From Bacteroidales bacterium UBA5266 (lineage in GTDB: Bacteria; Bacteroidota; Bacteroidia; Bacteroidales; WCHB1-69), in contig DHTG01000092.1 of assembly GCA_002411545.1 (NCBI GenBank), positions 3,624 through 36,366 of the forward strand: DNA of 32,743 nucleotides. The letters are read 5' to 3'. Of this stretch, positions 17,075 to 25,873 are shown piece after piece. A program made the position numbers and the translations under genes. Numbering within the stretch: position 1 is the first letter of the stretch; the number at the start of each line of letters is the position of its first letter. Under the pieces are notes generated by a model. The model made no database searches. It saw nothing but the letters and a program-made list of their open reading frames with translations, and was not told the DNA's origin.

Positions 17075-18049
17075 TTAAATAATTCCCTCTCTGATGATAT
17101 CGTGTAAGTGAACAACTCCGACGTATTTTTCCTTATCATCAACGACCAATAAGCTGGTAATATTATTTGCTCTCATCATTTCGAGAGCTTTAACCGCTAA
17201 TTCGTTCTCATGGATGATTTTAGGTTCATGCGACATAATGTCGGATGCTTTGACATCTTGCAGTTGGTGTGAATGTTGCAGCATACGGCGTAAATCCCCG
17301 TCGGTAATAATGCCGGCAATCTTTTCTTTTTCATTTAGTACTGCCGTAACACCCAAACGTTTGGATGATATTTCATAAATAATGGTATTCAACGTATCAT
17401 GTATCCATACCTGAGGTTTTTCGTTTTGTTTACATAAGGGTTCCACTTTTAGATAAAGTTTTTTCCCGAGTGTTCCTCCGGGATGTATACGGGCAAAATC
17501 GGAAGCAGTAAAGCCTCTGAGAGCTATTAAACAAACGGCAAGGGCATCACCCATGACCAATTGTGCCGTTGAGCTGGCTGTGGGGGCTAAGTTGTTCGGA
17601 CAGGATTCTTTATCGACAGTACAATCTAATACATAGTCGGCATGCTGAGCTAAAAATGAATGGGTGTTTCCTACGATGGCAATTACTTTGCTGCCCATCA
17701 TTTTAATCATAGGGAGCAATAATTTTATTTCAGGGGTATTACCACTCTTCGACAAACAGATGACAATGTCGTGAGGCTGAATAATCCCTAAATCACCGTG
17801 TATGGCATCGGCGGCATGCATAAAAATGGCAGGGGTTCCCGTAGAGTTAAAGGTGGCAACTATTTTCTGTGCTATAATGGCGCTTTTACCTATTCCCGTT
17901 ACGATGACTCTGCCTTCATTGTCGTTATAAATCTCGTATACACATGCCACAAAATCGTTGTTGATGAGATTTTTTAATCCTTCAATGGCCTTTTCTTCTT
18001 GTTCAATACACTGTATTGCAAATTGTTTTATATCTATTTCTTTTTTCAA
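17075..18049 (-). CDS. kdsD: D-arabinose 5-phosphate isomerase (KdsD/KpsF)
   Basis: 324 residues: an N-terminal SIS isomerase domain (RVIVTGIGKSAIIAQKIVATF at 47-67, HAADAIHGDLG at 78-88, CLSKSGNTPE) and two CBS domains (about 210-265 and 274-324). It converts ribulose 5-phosphate to arabinose 5-phosphate, the first step to Kdo for LPS. The start is a TTG at 18049: no in-frame ATG lies between the upstream stop and the SIS domain, an AAAGGA ribosome-binding sequence lies just before the TTG, and a TAACTTTG promoter box ends about 20 bases upstream, leaving room only for a very short leader. Confidence 0.95.
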   Translation of the reverse strand: MKKEIDIKQFAIQCIEQEEKAIEGLKNLINNDFVACVYEIYNDNEGRVIVTGIGKSAIIAQKIVATFNSTGTPAIFMHAADAIHGDLGIIQPHDIVICLSKSGNTPEIKLLLPMIKMMGSKVIAIVGNTHSFLAQHADYVLDCTVDKESCPNNLAPTASSTAQLVMGDALAVCLIALRGFTASDFARIHPGGTLGKKLYLKVEPLCKQNEKPQVWIHDTLNTIIYEISSKRLGVTAVLNEKEKIAGIITDGDLRRMLQHSHQLQDVKASDIMSHEPKIIHENELAVKALEMMRANNITSLLVVDDKEKYVGVVHLHDIIREGII

Positions 18050-18070
18050 AATCCTTTTGTTTTAGAAGTG

Positions 18071-18078
18071 CAAAGTTA
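18071..18078 (-). promoter_or_regulatory. -7 promoter box for kdsD
   Basis: CAAAGTTA on the plus strand reads TAACTTTG on the minus strand, an exact TAnnTTTG match 21 bases upstream of the TTG start. The untranslated leader would be only about 15-18 bases and would contain the AAAGGA element. Confidence 0.55.
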
Positions 18079-18147
18079 CATCAATTTCTTCTTGGGTCAG
18101 CGTGATTCTTTCATTCTTTCGCTGAAAAAAACAAGCAAAAGGAAGCT

Positions 18148-18753
18148 CTACATGGTATAAGAAAGGTGAAATTGCAGAAAGTTGTTTCGTAATCCTATCC
18201 TTCGATATAGACTGGGACCAAGGGGTGTGAGTGAATATCCGTACCGAAAGCTGAGACCTATGTTATCATTGATATGATAATTTAAACCGAGCAACATGCC
18301 TAATTCAAAGAAACGTAAGTCATAGGCTGTAGTTAATTCAGGATAAGGTTCTCCGTTAAGATCGTATTCTTTATAATGGACTATCATATTAAAAGAAGTC
18401 CCGCCGGTAAGCGAAAACGAAGGAATGAATTTCCAGTTATAGAGTACCGGAACTTCAATTTGATGCAATGCTAAACGGGATTTGTTCAATCGGCCGTCCG
18501 GTAATTTTCCTTTGGATTTACTTCCTTTTTGCGCATAATCTATTTCTAATTGTATGCTCATGTTTTCGTTAGCAAAAGGGAAAGCGGTAAAAGCACCGAC
18601 AAACAATCCGGGTTTGTTGTAATTTCCTCTATTATCACCGTCGACTTGAGTAGCCAGTATTCCCAGCTGCATTCCTCCTTTAAATTTTTGCGCTTGTGTA
18701 GGAATCAGTAAGCCTACACACAAAAGCAAGTAAAATAGCTTTTGTTGTATCAT
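18148..18753 (-). CDS. Small outer-membrane beta-barrel protein (PorT-like fold)
   Basis: 201 residues with signal peptide MIQQKLFYLLLCVGLLIPTQAQ and a mature barrel of alternating strands: GGMQLGILATQVDGDNRG, MSIQLEIDYAQKGSK, LALHQIEVPVLYNWKF, FSLTGGTSFNMIV, RFFELGMLLGLNYHI, IGLSFRYGYSLTPL, ending NFLQFHLSYTM. This is the outer-membrane beta-barrel class seen in PorT-type proteins (PF13568-like), but I cannot say it is PorT itself. It begins 6 bases after porX, so the two are co-transcribed, and a link to type IX secretion is plausible. Confidence 0.8.
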   Translation of the reverse strand: MIQQKLFYLLLCVGLLIPTQAQKFKGGMQLGILATQVDGDNRGNYNKPGLFVGAFTAFPFANENMSIQLEIDYAQKGSKSKGKLPDGRLNKSRLALHQIEVPVLYNWKFIPSFSLTGGTSFNMIVHYKEYDLNGEPYPELTTAYDLRFFELGMLLGLNYHINDNIGLSFRYGYSLTPLGPSLYRRIGLRNNFLQFHLSYTM

Positions 18754-18759
18754 AAGTTG

Positions 18760-20316
18760 CTATTTGGGATTTAATGTAATAAATGGAACCATAATTTCTT
18801 CCATGGAAATACCTCCGTGTTGGAATGTGTTTTTGTAATGATTGACGTAGTAATTGTAATTATTGGGATAGGCAAAGAATTTATCTCCATAGGTAAACAT
18901 ATATTTGGAGGTAATATTTAAACGCGGCAAATAAGCATCTTTTGGATTTGAAATCACATATATTTCTTTTTCATTCACATTTAAATTCCTTCCTACTTTA
19001 TATCGCAAATTGCTGTTTGTCTCTTTATCTCCTATGATGCGAACCGGATTTTTGATCTGAATAGAGCCGTGGTCGGTGGTTAAAAACACGCGTATTTTCT
19101 TTTCAGCTAAATATTTTAGCATGTCGAACAAGGAGGAATGTTCAAACCAAGAAGCAGTAATGGAACGATAAGAAATCTCATCTTCGGCCAGTTCTCTTAC
19201 AATGTCTACATCGGTATGTGCATGGGAAAACATATCTACAAAATTGTAAATAATAACATTCAACTCATTAGTGAGCATGGAAAATAGGCGGTCGTTCAAC
19301 TTTCTGGCAAAATCCATATTCAATACTTTGGAATAGGAATGTTTGATCTTTTTCCCATAGCGACGTAAATATTCGCCCAGCAATTCATTTTCATAATCAT
19401 TTTTATTTCCTTCATCGTTTTCGTTCAACCATAAGTCGGGGTATTTTTTTTCTATCTCGGAAGGTAAAAGTCCGGCAAATAATGAATTGCGTGCATATTG
19501 TGTAACGGAAGGCAAGATGCTGAAATAAATTTCATCTTTTTCAACCCTGTAATAGTCCGACATTAACGCTTGTATGGTTTTCCATTGGTCGTATCGTAAA
19601 TTATCAATGATAATTAAAAAACTAGATTCGTTTTCTCGAAGATAAGGGAAAAGACTTTCTTTCAATATCGTATGCGACATTATGGGTTTTTCATCCGCTT
19701 TCCCGTTAATCCATTGCAGGTAATTCTTAGTGATAAATTTACTGAAACTCAAATTAGCCTCTTCTTTTTGGGCATAGAAAATATCTATGATATGATTATC
19801 TGTGCTATTTTCCAATTCAGTTTCCCAAAACACTAACTCTTTGTAAATATTTATCCAATCTTCGTGTGAACGTGCTTCCATTAATTTCATCGTAATATTT
19901 CTGAAAGCTTGTTGATAGTCGGACGATCTTTTTTCCGTTATGATACGCTTATGGTCGGTATGTTTTTTCAAACAATGTAGAATTTGGTTAGGATTCACCG
20001 GCTTAATCAAATAATCTTTGATGTTTGCTCCTATGGCGTCATCCATGATTTGTTCCTCTTCACTTTTAGTAATCATTACGATAGGAATAGGAGCAAATTT
20101 TGTTTTTATAAGATTGATGGTTTCCAAACCGGAAATGCCGGGCATGTTTTCGTCTAAAAAAACAATATCCACAATGTTATTTTCCATTTCTTCTATGGCT
20201 TCATTTCCGCTTTTAGCTGTAATTACACGATACCCTCTTGTTTCTAAAAAGATGATATGCGGTTTTAACAATTCTATTTCATCGTCAGCCCAAAGAATGG
20301 TAATATTTTGCGACAT
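18760..20316 (-). CDS. porX: PorX, type IX secretion response regulator with PglZ domain
   Basis: 518 residues. An N-terminal CheY-like receiver (1-120) has acidic pair Asp11-Asp12, phospho-acceptor Asp55 in DIVFLDENMPG, Thr83 and Lys105 (YLIKPV). A linker follows, then a C-terminal PglZ/alkaline-phosphatase-superfamily domain: LIIIDNLRYDQW (Asp238), LPSVTQYAR with candidate nucleophile Thr272, and FLTTDHGSIQI with metal ligands Asp-His. PorX with its kinase PorY controls type IX secretion genes in Porphyromonas. No PorY gene is in the window. It is followed 6 bases later by a small barrel gene. Confidence 0.95.
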   Translation of the reverse strand: MSQNITILWADDEIELLKPHIIFLETRGYRVITAKSGNEAIEEMENNIVDIVFLDENMPGISGLETINLIKTKFAPIPIVMITKSEEEQIMDDAIGANIKDYLIKPVNPNQILHCLKKHTDHKRIITEKRSSDYQQAFRNITMKLMEARSHEDWINIYKELVFWETELENSTDNHIIDIFYAQKEEANLSFSKFITKNYLQWINGKADEKPIMSHTILKESLFPYLRENESSFLIIIDNLRYDQWKTIQALMSDYYRVEKDEIYFSILPSVTQYARNSLFAGLLPSEIEKKYPDLWLNENDEGNKNDYENELLGEYLRRYGKKIKHSYSKVLNMDFARKLNDRLFSMLTNELNVIIYNFVDMFSHAHTDVDIVRELAEDEISYRSITASWFEHSSLFDMLKYLAEKKIRVFLTTDHGSIQIKNPVRIIGDKETNSNLRYKVGRNLNVNEKEIYVISNPKDAYLPRLNITSKYMFTYGDKFFAYPNNYNYYVNHYKNTFQHGGISMEEIMVPFITLNPK

Positions 20317-20391
20317 TATTTTATTTTTTTATGGATTCAATATAATAACGTGGTATAAGCAGCATTTAGTATGGATAGAATTCAATCTACA

Positions 20392-22641
20392 TCACATGCT
20401 TTCGTAAGCCTGCATATATTCGTAATACAGATCTTTATTTCCGCGTTTTTCATAACTATCCGCTAATGCTTTGTAGAGTTTTTTAGTGGCGGCTCTTTCG
20501 TTAAGACCTTGTGCTTGATATATTTTTAGTAATTGTTGAGCCATTTGATTATCGAGACGATCAAGGTCGATGAGCATCAATAATTCTTGCTCAGCTGCTT
20601 GTAAATTTCCACGATTCATATAAATATTGCTCGCCACCATATAGGCTTGCGGGTTTTTAAAATTAACGGTTTTTAATAAATTACATATTTGTAAAGCCTT
20701 ATCTATTTGATTGGTGAATAAATAATAATTCATCAAGTACAGATTACCCATTTCGTTATGTGGTTCCAGCGCAAGTGTCTTATCGATGGTAAGCTTGGCT
20801 TTTTCTATTTGATTGGTATTGAAATAAACTTCAATGAGATTGAATAAAGCCGCTTCGTTGGAAGGGTCAAGGACGATGGCTTTGTTTAGATAAAAGGCGG
20901 CACTATCATATTGTTGTTTTTCTTTGAATTGATAACCTATCATATCGGATTTATCCTTACGTTTCAAAATTAAACAAATGGGTTTGCCGTCAACCTCAAT
21001 GGTATGTACAGTATTGTTGGGAGGGAAATGCCGACTTTTTTGTAAATCGGGAGAAATACCTGTAATGACAAAAATACCGTAATCCCAATCCCAATTACCT
21101 CTTTCATACCATCGCGCAAAGCCCACTTGAAAGCGGTTAGTGTCGTTGCGGAAATAATAACTCACTGAAGCCGGATGCCAGGTCGTTACGATGATTTTGT
21201 CGGAAGTTTCCAAGCCTGTTTTATCGGCATGTTTGATCACCCATTCGGAGGCTTCGCGGGTGGAATGATAATAATAATCTAATTCGTAATTACCGTAAGC
21301 TTTCTTTATTCCTCCGGCCAACTCATTGAAATAAATATATTCATAGGGATGATTTTTAACGACATGAATAAAGGGAGGCAACAATAACAAGAAGGGTAAA
21401 ACGGTAAAAATCACCTTAAGATATTTATTTTTGGCCCATTGTACCAAGGCGTCGAAGCCCAATGCTGCGGCTACTACCATAGGAAGATAGGCGAAAAGTG
21501 AATGACGCCATCCTCCGTACACGTTGGCATTGGTATAGACAATCCAGAATACAGGGAATATAAAAGAAAAATATACGATAAAAGTCGTAAAACGTTTTTC
21601 TTTTTTCCATCCTCCCAAGAAGGGATATATCAACATTCCGAGAATGACGGCTATGGGGATGCTTATAAGTATATATTTGGGTGTATAATACCAGGGTAGG
21701 GAATCGGACCATTGCAAACTGCCTTCAAAATTTTGCCGTATGGCCGTTGCAAATTGCGCCATACCCGAAAAGGATTCTTTTACATGAGCAATGGGAGCCT
21801 CCAGGGCATAGGGCCACACCAATACCATTAATATGTATGCTGCTATGGAAATGCCCAATCCATACGTAAATAGTTTTTTCGTGAGATAGCCCAGGCTTTG
21901 TTCTTTCGGAATGTTGACTTTCACTTTCTTTTTTTGGCTTGTCGTATTTTTTGTATGTGATTTGTTGGTATAATATTGTTTTATTAAATAGATCAATCCG
22001 AACAAACCAAAATAAGGAATCAGCAAGATACCGGGAATACGCACGGCCATGGCAAAAGCTATACTTATGGTCAAGTATATAATCGTCGATTTTTTAGGTT
22101 TAGGAAATTGCCGGAGAAAGAGGGTGATGTAATATACGCCCATCATCATGGCTGTAGCAAAAGAAATATCTTTGATATTATTAAAGGAATGACCTAAAAA
22201 GCGGGGCGAGAGAAACAAAAGCAAAGCTGCAAATACGGCGGCACGCCGGCTACCGCTGACTCGAAAAGCCATTAAGGAAACAAATAAAATCCCCAGCCAT
22301 CCAAAAATCGCATTTACTATATGCCGTGTTAACATGACGTCTTCAATATTAAAAATACGGACTATAAAACCTGCTAAATTATCAATGACTTGTCCGTATA
22401 AAGGAAGGTTCCAATATTCTGGATTCCCGTTTTTTAATATCGTTGTTGATACAGCAGCAGTATCTTTTCCAAAATTTTGATAATAGTCGATTACATTATT
22501 GGCTTGAATAGCCTGCATTTCTTCGTCGCCATTCATCCCGGCACCTATGCTCATGACTATCATAGCAAGCATAAGCAATCCGAAAAATAATATCCAAGTT
22601 ATATTTTTCTTGTCTTTAAGATATTCAGTGATTGATTTCAT
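20392..22641 (-). CDS. GT-C/GT39-like membrane glycosyltransferase with C-terminal TPRs
   Basis: 749 residues. About ten membrane helices fill residues 15-480. The first extracytoplasmic loop has an acidic GDEE (38-41), the usual catalytic or metal site of GT-C enzymes that use polyprenyl-phosphate sugars, and HxxxEW-like periplasmic sequence follows (YYHSTREASEWVIKHA). Residues about 570-749 are tetratricopeptide repeats (AAFYLNKAIVLDPSNEAALFNL, KLTIDKTLALEPHNEMGNLYL). The combination suggests a transferase with a protein-docking tail. The gene upstream is a GtrB/DPM1-like GT2, 29 bases away, which could make its lipid-linked donor. Acceptor and sugar are unknown. Confidence 0.72.
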   Translation of the reverse strand: MKSITEYLKDKKNITWILFFGLLMLAMIVMSIGAGMNGDEEMQAIQANNVIDYYQNFGKDTAAVSTTILKNGNPEYWNLPLYGQVIDNLAGFIVRIFNIEDVMLTRHIVNAIFGWLGILFVSLMAFRVSGSRRAAVFAALLLFLSPRFLGHSFNNIKDISFATAMMMGVYYITLFLRQFPKPKKSTIIYLTISIAFAMAVRIPGILLIPYFGLFGLIYLIKQYYTNKSHTKNTTSQKKKVKVNIPKEQSLGYLTKKLFTYGLGISIAAYILMVLVWPYALEAPIAHVKESFSGMAQFATAIRQNFEGSLQWSDSLPWYYTPKYILISIPIAVILGMLIYPFLGGWKKEKRFTTFIVYFSFIFPVFWIVYTNANVYGGWRHSLFAYLPMVVAAALGFDALVQWAKNKYLKVIFTVLPFLLLLPPFIHVVKNHPYEYIYFNELAGGIKKAYGNYELDYYYHSTREASEWVIKHADKTGLETSDKIIVTTWHPASVSYYFRNDTNRFQVGFARWYERGNWDWDYGIFVITGISPDLQKSRHFPPNNTVHTIEVDGKPICLILKRKDKSDMIGYQFKEKQQYDSAAFYLNKAIVLDPSNEAALFNLIEVYFNTNQIEKAKLTIDKTLALEPHNEMGNLYLMNYYLFTNQIDKALQICNLLKTVNFKNPQAYMVASNIYMNRGNLQAAEQELLMLIDLDRLDNQMAQQLLKIYQAQGLNERAATKKLYKALADSYEKRGNKDLYYEYMQAYESM

Positions 22642-22670
22642 ATAGTTAATATTAAATAGGTACTGTTTAT

Positions 22671-23600
22671 TTAAAAGTTGATTTTTTCACCTATAATGTA
22701 TTCAGGTCTATTTTTAGCCTCGTCAAACAGATTTCCTATATATTGACCTAATACACCAATGGTTAGGAGTTGTACTCCGCCAAAGAATATGATGAGTATA
22801 ATTAAGGTAGTCCAACCGGTAACTAGGGCTTCCGGATGGATAATTTTCGTAATCAAAGCGACTAAAGCATATAAAATTCCGATTGCAACAGATATAAAAC
22901 CGGTATAAGTCGCTATTTGCAAAGGTTTTTTCGAGAAATAAAAAACTCCTATCATAGCAAATTTCAACATTTTTCTTAAAGGGTATTTTGTTTCCCCTGC
23001 AAAGCGTTCTTCGCGTTCGTAATAACAGGGAACTTGTTTATATCCCATCCAGCTTATCAATCCGCGGATATATTTATTTTTTTCTTCCATACGATTAAAC
23101 GTATCAATAATACTTCTGTCAATCAAACGGAAATCCCCTGTGTCGACGGGAAATCTAACATCGGACAAACTATTTAACAAGCGATAAAAATATTTAGCCG
23201 TTACTAATTTAAACCAACTTTCGCCTTTACGTTTTTTTCGAACGCCGTAGACTACATTAGCTTTTTGTTCTTCCATGATTTTCAACATATCAACGATTAC
23301 TTCCGGGGGGTCTTGTAGATCGGAGTCTATAATAACGGCTGCATCGCCTGTACAATTGTTAATACCTGCTGTAACCGCACATTGATGACCGAAATTACGT
23401 GAAAAGCTTAATACTTTTACTTGTTTATCCTGCGAAGCTAAACGAGATAAAATCGCTAAGGTTTTATCCCGACTTCCATCATTAATAAAGATTAATTCAT
23501 AAGAGAGATCCATCGTCTGCATGACCTTATGTAATCGTTTATAGGTCTCTTCAATCACTAATTCTTCATTATAACAAGGAATAATAACCGATAATAACAT
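22671..23600 (-). CDS. DPM1/GtrB-like GT2 glycosyltransferase
   Basis: 309 residues starting MLLSVIIPCYNEELVIEETY at the ATG of 23600. The open frame runs further to a TTG at 23687 inside the preceding gene, which is not needed. A GT-A fold with the metal site VIIDSDLQDPPE is followed by two C-terminal membrane helices (IATYTGFISVAIGILYALVA and TLIILIIFFGGVQLLTIGVL) and GQYIGNLFDEAKNRPEYII, the layout of enzymes that move a sugar from a nucleotide donor to a polyprenyl phosphate on the cytoplasmic side. It sits 4 bases after the preceding GT gene. Confidence 0.9.
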   Translation of the reverse strand: MLLSVIIPCYNEELVIEETYKRLHKVMQTMDLSYELIFINDGSRDKTLAILSRLASQDKQVKVLSFSRNFGHQCAVTAGINNCTGDAAVIIDSDLQDPPEVIVDMLKIMEEQKANVVYGVRKKRKGESWFKLVTAKYFYRLLNSLSDVRFPVDTGDFRLIDRSIIDTFNRMEEKNKYIRGLISWMGYKQVPCYYEREERFAGETKYPLRKMLKFAMIGVFYFSKKPLQIATYTGFISVAIGILYALVALITKIIHPEALVTGWTTLIILIIFFGGVQLLTIGVLGQYIGNLFDEAKNRPEYIIGEKINF

Positions 23601-23604
23601 AATC

Positions 23605-24456
23605 TTATTTTTTATTTGAAATTTTAAAAATTGCATATCGGAATACACACAAGGTCCACGACATGATAAAAGCCGATAACTTATCAAAGAGAGAAAACTT
23701 TATAAAGTTTTCTTTGCTGTATTTTTTGCGTAACTGATTAAAAACGATAGCCGGTTTCCATTTCGAGTGAGCGGAATATGAAGTGGAAGTAAGCCGGAAT
23801 GAAAATAGAAATTCTTTTAATACAAATAAGTTGCCTTGTTTGAGAACTTGTGCATATAGTTGCAAATCTACAACATAGGTTAAATGAGGGGAGATTTGAA
23901 TATCACCAGCTTTTTGTATAGCTTTATTTAAAAATAAAATAGCTCCGGGTTCTCCAAATATGTTGGTGCCATATCGAAAAGATTTACGAAGGGCTTGCAT
24001 GCCCGGATAGATGCCTGTTTTTCCGGGGAATTTTTTTCTGAAAAGAAAGTCTCCCTTTTGATTAATGACATGTTTTTCAGCAGCTACCATGACAATATGT
24101 TGATCGGGATTTTCAAGAAATACCTTAACTTGTTTCTCTATACAATCAGGTGAAATTATATCGTCGGCACATAGTAATTTTACGTACTTCCCACTTGTTT
24201 TGGATAATACAATATTGAAATTACCTACCATGCCAAAATTCTCTGGGTTAACAGAAAGTTTGATTCTGTGGTCAGATACGTTTTCTATCAACGATACTGT
24301 ATCATCGTTCGAACAATTGTCGCAAATGATAATTTCTAAATTTGTATACGTCTGATTAATGACACAGGACAAGGTATCCAATATGGTAGCTGATGCATTA
24401 TAGGTAGGAATGCATACGCTAACCAAAGGAAGTGGATAAGTGCTGTATTTAATCAT
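23605..24456 (-). CDS. GT2 family glycosyltransferase
   Basis: 283 residues. An N-terminal GT-A domain begins PLVSVCIPTYNASATILDTL, with the nucleotide-binding IIICDNCSNDDTV and the metal-binding LLCADDIISPDC; the acceptor-side region contains FLFSFRLTSTSYS. No membrane helix is certain, though the C-terminus is hydrophobic. The gene overlaps the preceding SDR gene by 8 bases, so it belongs to the sugar operon. It is a candidate for transferring the dideoxyhexose to a growing glycan, but donor and acceptor cannot be read from the sequence. Confidence 0.9.
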   Translation of the reverse strand: MIKYSTYPLPLVSVCIPTYNASATILDTLSCVINQTYTNLEIIICDNCSNDDTVSLIENVSDHRIKLSVNPENFGMVGNFNIVLSKTSGKYVKLLCADDIISPDCIEKQVKVFLENPDQHIVMVAAEKHVINQKGDFLFRKKFPGKTGIYPGMQALRKSFRYGTNIFGEPGAILFLNKAIQKAGDIQISPHLTYVVDLQLYAQVLKQGNLFVLKEFLFSFRLTSTSYSAHSKWKPAIVFNQLRKKYSKENFIKFSLFDKLSAFIMSWTLCVFRYAIFKISNKK

Positions 24457-25336
24457 TGTTCGTATGGTTTAAAAATTTTCTTATTCCCTCTTCAAGTGAT
24501 AATTGAGCTTCCCAACCAGGTAGTGGAGTCCCTTTTCTCCAAGGAATCATTATTTCTCTTTCCCGATATGGACGACCTCCCCATAGTATATTAAGTTTTT
24601 TTTCACACACTTGTTCAAAAATGGTAGCCATTTCTCGTAAACGATAACGTTGTTGAGCGAATAAAACATATTCTTTTTCTAATTCTTTCCCTTTATGTAA
24701 AAGGTGTATGAGATGTATAAAGCCTGAAATTACATCGTCTATATATAAAATATCCAAGTATTGTTCCCCTTCCGACATAGGTATAGGGTTTTTAGATTCG
24801 GATGCTTCTTTAAATAGAGAAATAATTTTTCGACGTGTATCGTTTGGACCAAAAGTATCGCAAAGTTTTAAGGTTACAAATTGTAGGGTTGATGTTTCTA
24901 TATAAAAGGAAGCCATATCAATAAAAGCTTGTTTAGAGGAAGCATATAAATTAGCCGGACAATATTCCATGCTATCACTTTTAAAGTTTTGCCAATAGGT
25001 ACCGGTATTAAGAAACCATTTCACTTCGGTATTTTTCACCGCTTCTAATATGGCTGTGCCTAAATATACATTCGACAAGATTATGTCTTTGATTTGCTCA
25101 GGCTGATGTTGAGCTACATACAGTGTGGCTAAATGTACAATGCCTTCTATGTGATGTTTGTTTAAAAAATAATGCAATTCATTTATGTTATCTGAAAATT
25201 CAATCACATTCACTTTCTCTGATGTATCAAATACTAGATTGGGAGGCATCAAAATATGTATATTGTGATGTTCTACCAATGCTTTTAGCAAGCGTGTGCC
25301 AATGAAACCCGTTGCCCCTGTAATTAATATATTCAT
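24449..25336 (-). CDS. SDR-family nucleotide-sugar reductase/epimerase (AscF- or RfbJ-like candidate)
   Basis: 295 residues of the extended short-chain dehydrogenase family: NAD(P)-binding GATGFIG (7-13), the substrate-side WFLNTGTYWQ, the active-site YASSKQAF (Tyr-xxx-Lys), and KLCDTFGPND. It overlaps the epimerase stop by 4 bases (ATGA). In CDP-3,6-dideoxyhexose pathways an SDR of this size does the last C4 reduction (AscF for ascarylose, RfbJ for abequose, RfbS/Prt for paratose). The RmlC-like gene just before it favours the ascarylose type. The exact product is inference. Confidence 0.75.
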   Translation of the reverse strand: MNILITGATGFIGTRLLKALVEHHNIHILMPPNLVFDTSEKVNVIEFSDNINELHYFLNKHHIEGIVHLATLYVAQHQPEQIKDIILSNVYLGTAILEAVKNTEVKWFLNTGTYWQNFKSDSMEYCPANLYASSKQAFIDMASFYIETSTLQFVTLKLCDTFGPNDTRRKIISLFKEASESKNPIPMSEGEQYLDILYIDDVISGFIHLIHLLHKGKELEKEYVLFAQQRYRLREMATIFEQVCEKKLNILWGGRPYREREIMIPWRKGTPLPGWEAQLSLEEGIRKFLNHTNND

Positions 25337-25872
25337 TTGAAAGGTGATTTAAATTCTTGAAAACTAATAAACGATAAATCTCTTTTCGATAGGATAGGCT
25401 TTTCAATTTGCCAGTCGAAATGAAAAGAGTTATACAAGATACCTTCATCGTGTTCTTTAGCGTACATGCTTGTTTGTAAATAATTCACTATGGTATGGTT
25501 TTGTTTGGAGCGAAATCCGTGAGCCATACCTATCGGAATATAAAGAGCGATTCCATCGCCTGCATTCAACTCGAAGTAGGTACATTGTCCATAAGTAGGA
25601 GAGAATTTACGCAAATCAAGTATAACATCCAATATAGCTCCTTGACTTACATATACTAATTTAGTATGTTCATGCGGAGGAGTTTGAAAGTGCATGCCTC
25701 TGATTACATCTTTATGGGATATAGAATAGTAAGATTCTTTAAAATGGAAATCTAATCCATTTTTTGTAAAGATTTCTTCGTTAAAAGTCTTACAAAAGCA
25801 ACCTCTTTCATCTTGTAAGACGTTGTTTTTAAGAATAAGTAATCCCGATAAACCTGTTTTTTTTATCTCCAT
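25333..25872 (-). CDS. RmlC-family sugar 5-epimerase (AscE-like candidate)
   Basis: 179 residues of the dTDP-4-dehydrorhamnose 3,5-epimerase cupin family. Signatures are ERGCFCKTFNEEIF, SHKDVIRGMHFQTPPHEHTKLVYV with the catalytic His region, LDLRKFSPTYGQ, YIPIGMAHGFRS and NYLQTSMYAKEHDEGI with the usual Tyr. The ATG at 25872 follows the rfbH stop as TAA-T-ATG; a TTG 21 bases further upstream is only a frame extension. Because it lies directly after the Fe-S dehydratase and before an SDR, it is likely the CDP-4-keto-3,6-dideoxyglucose 5-epimerase (AscE) rather than RmlC; no rmlA, rmlB or rmlD is present. Confidence 0.8.
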   Translation of the reverse strand: MEIKKTGLSGLLILKNNVLQDERGCFCKTFNEEIFTKNGLDFHFKESYYSISHKDVIRGMHFQTPPHEHTKLVYVSQGAILDVILDLRKFSPTYGQCTYFELNAGDGIALYIPIGMAHGFRSKQNHTIVNYLQTSMYAKEHDEGILYNSFHFDWQIEKPILSKRDLSFISFQEFKSPFK

Positions 25873-25873
25873 A

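Noticed and set aside
25333..25872. RmlC of a dTDP-rhamnose pathway
   Set aside because: None of rmlA, rmlB or rmlD is in the window, whereas the CDP-sugar enzymes are immediately adjacent; kept as an RmlC-family epimerase with AscE the favoured role.
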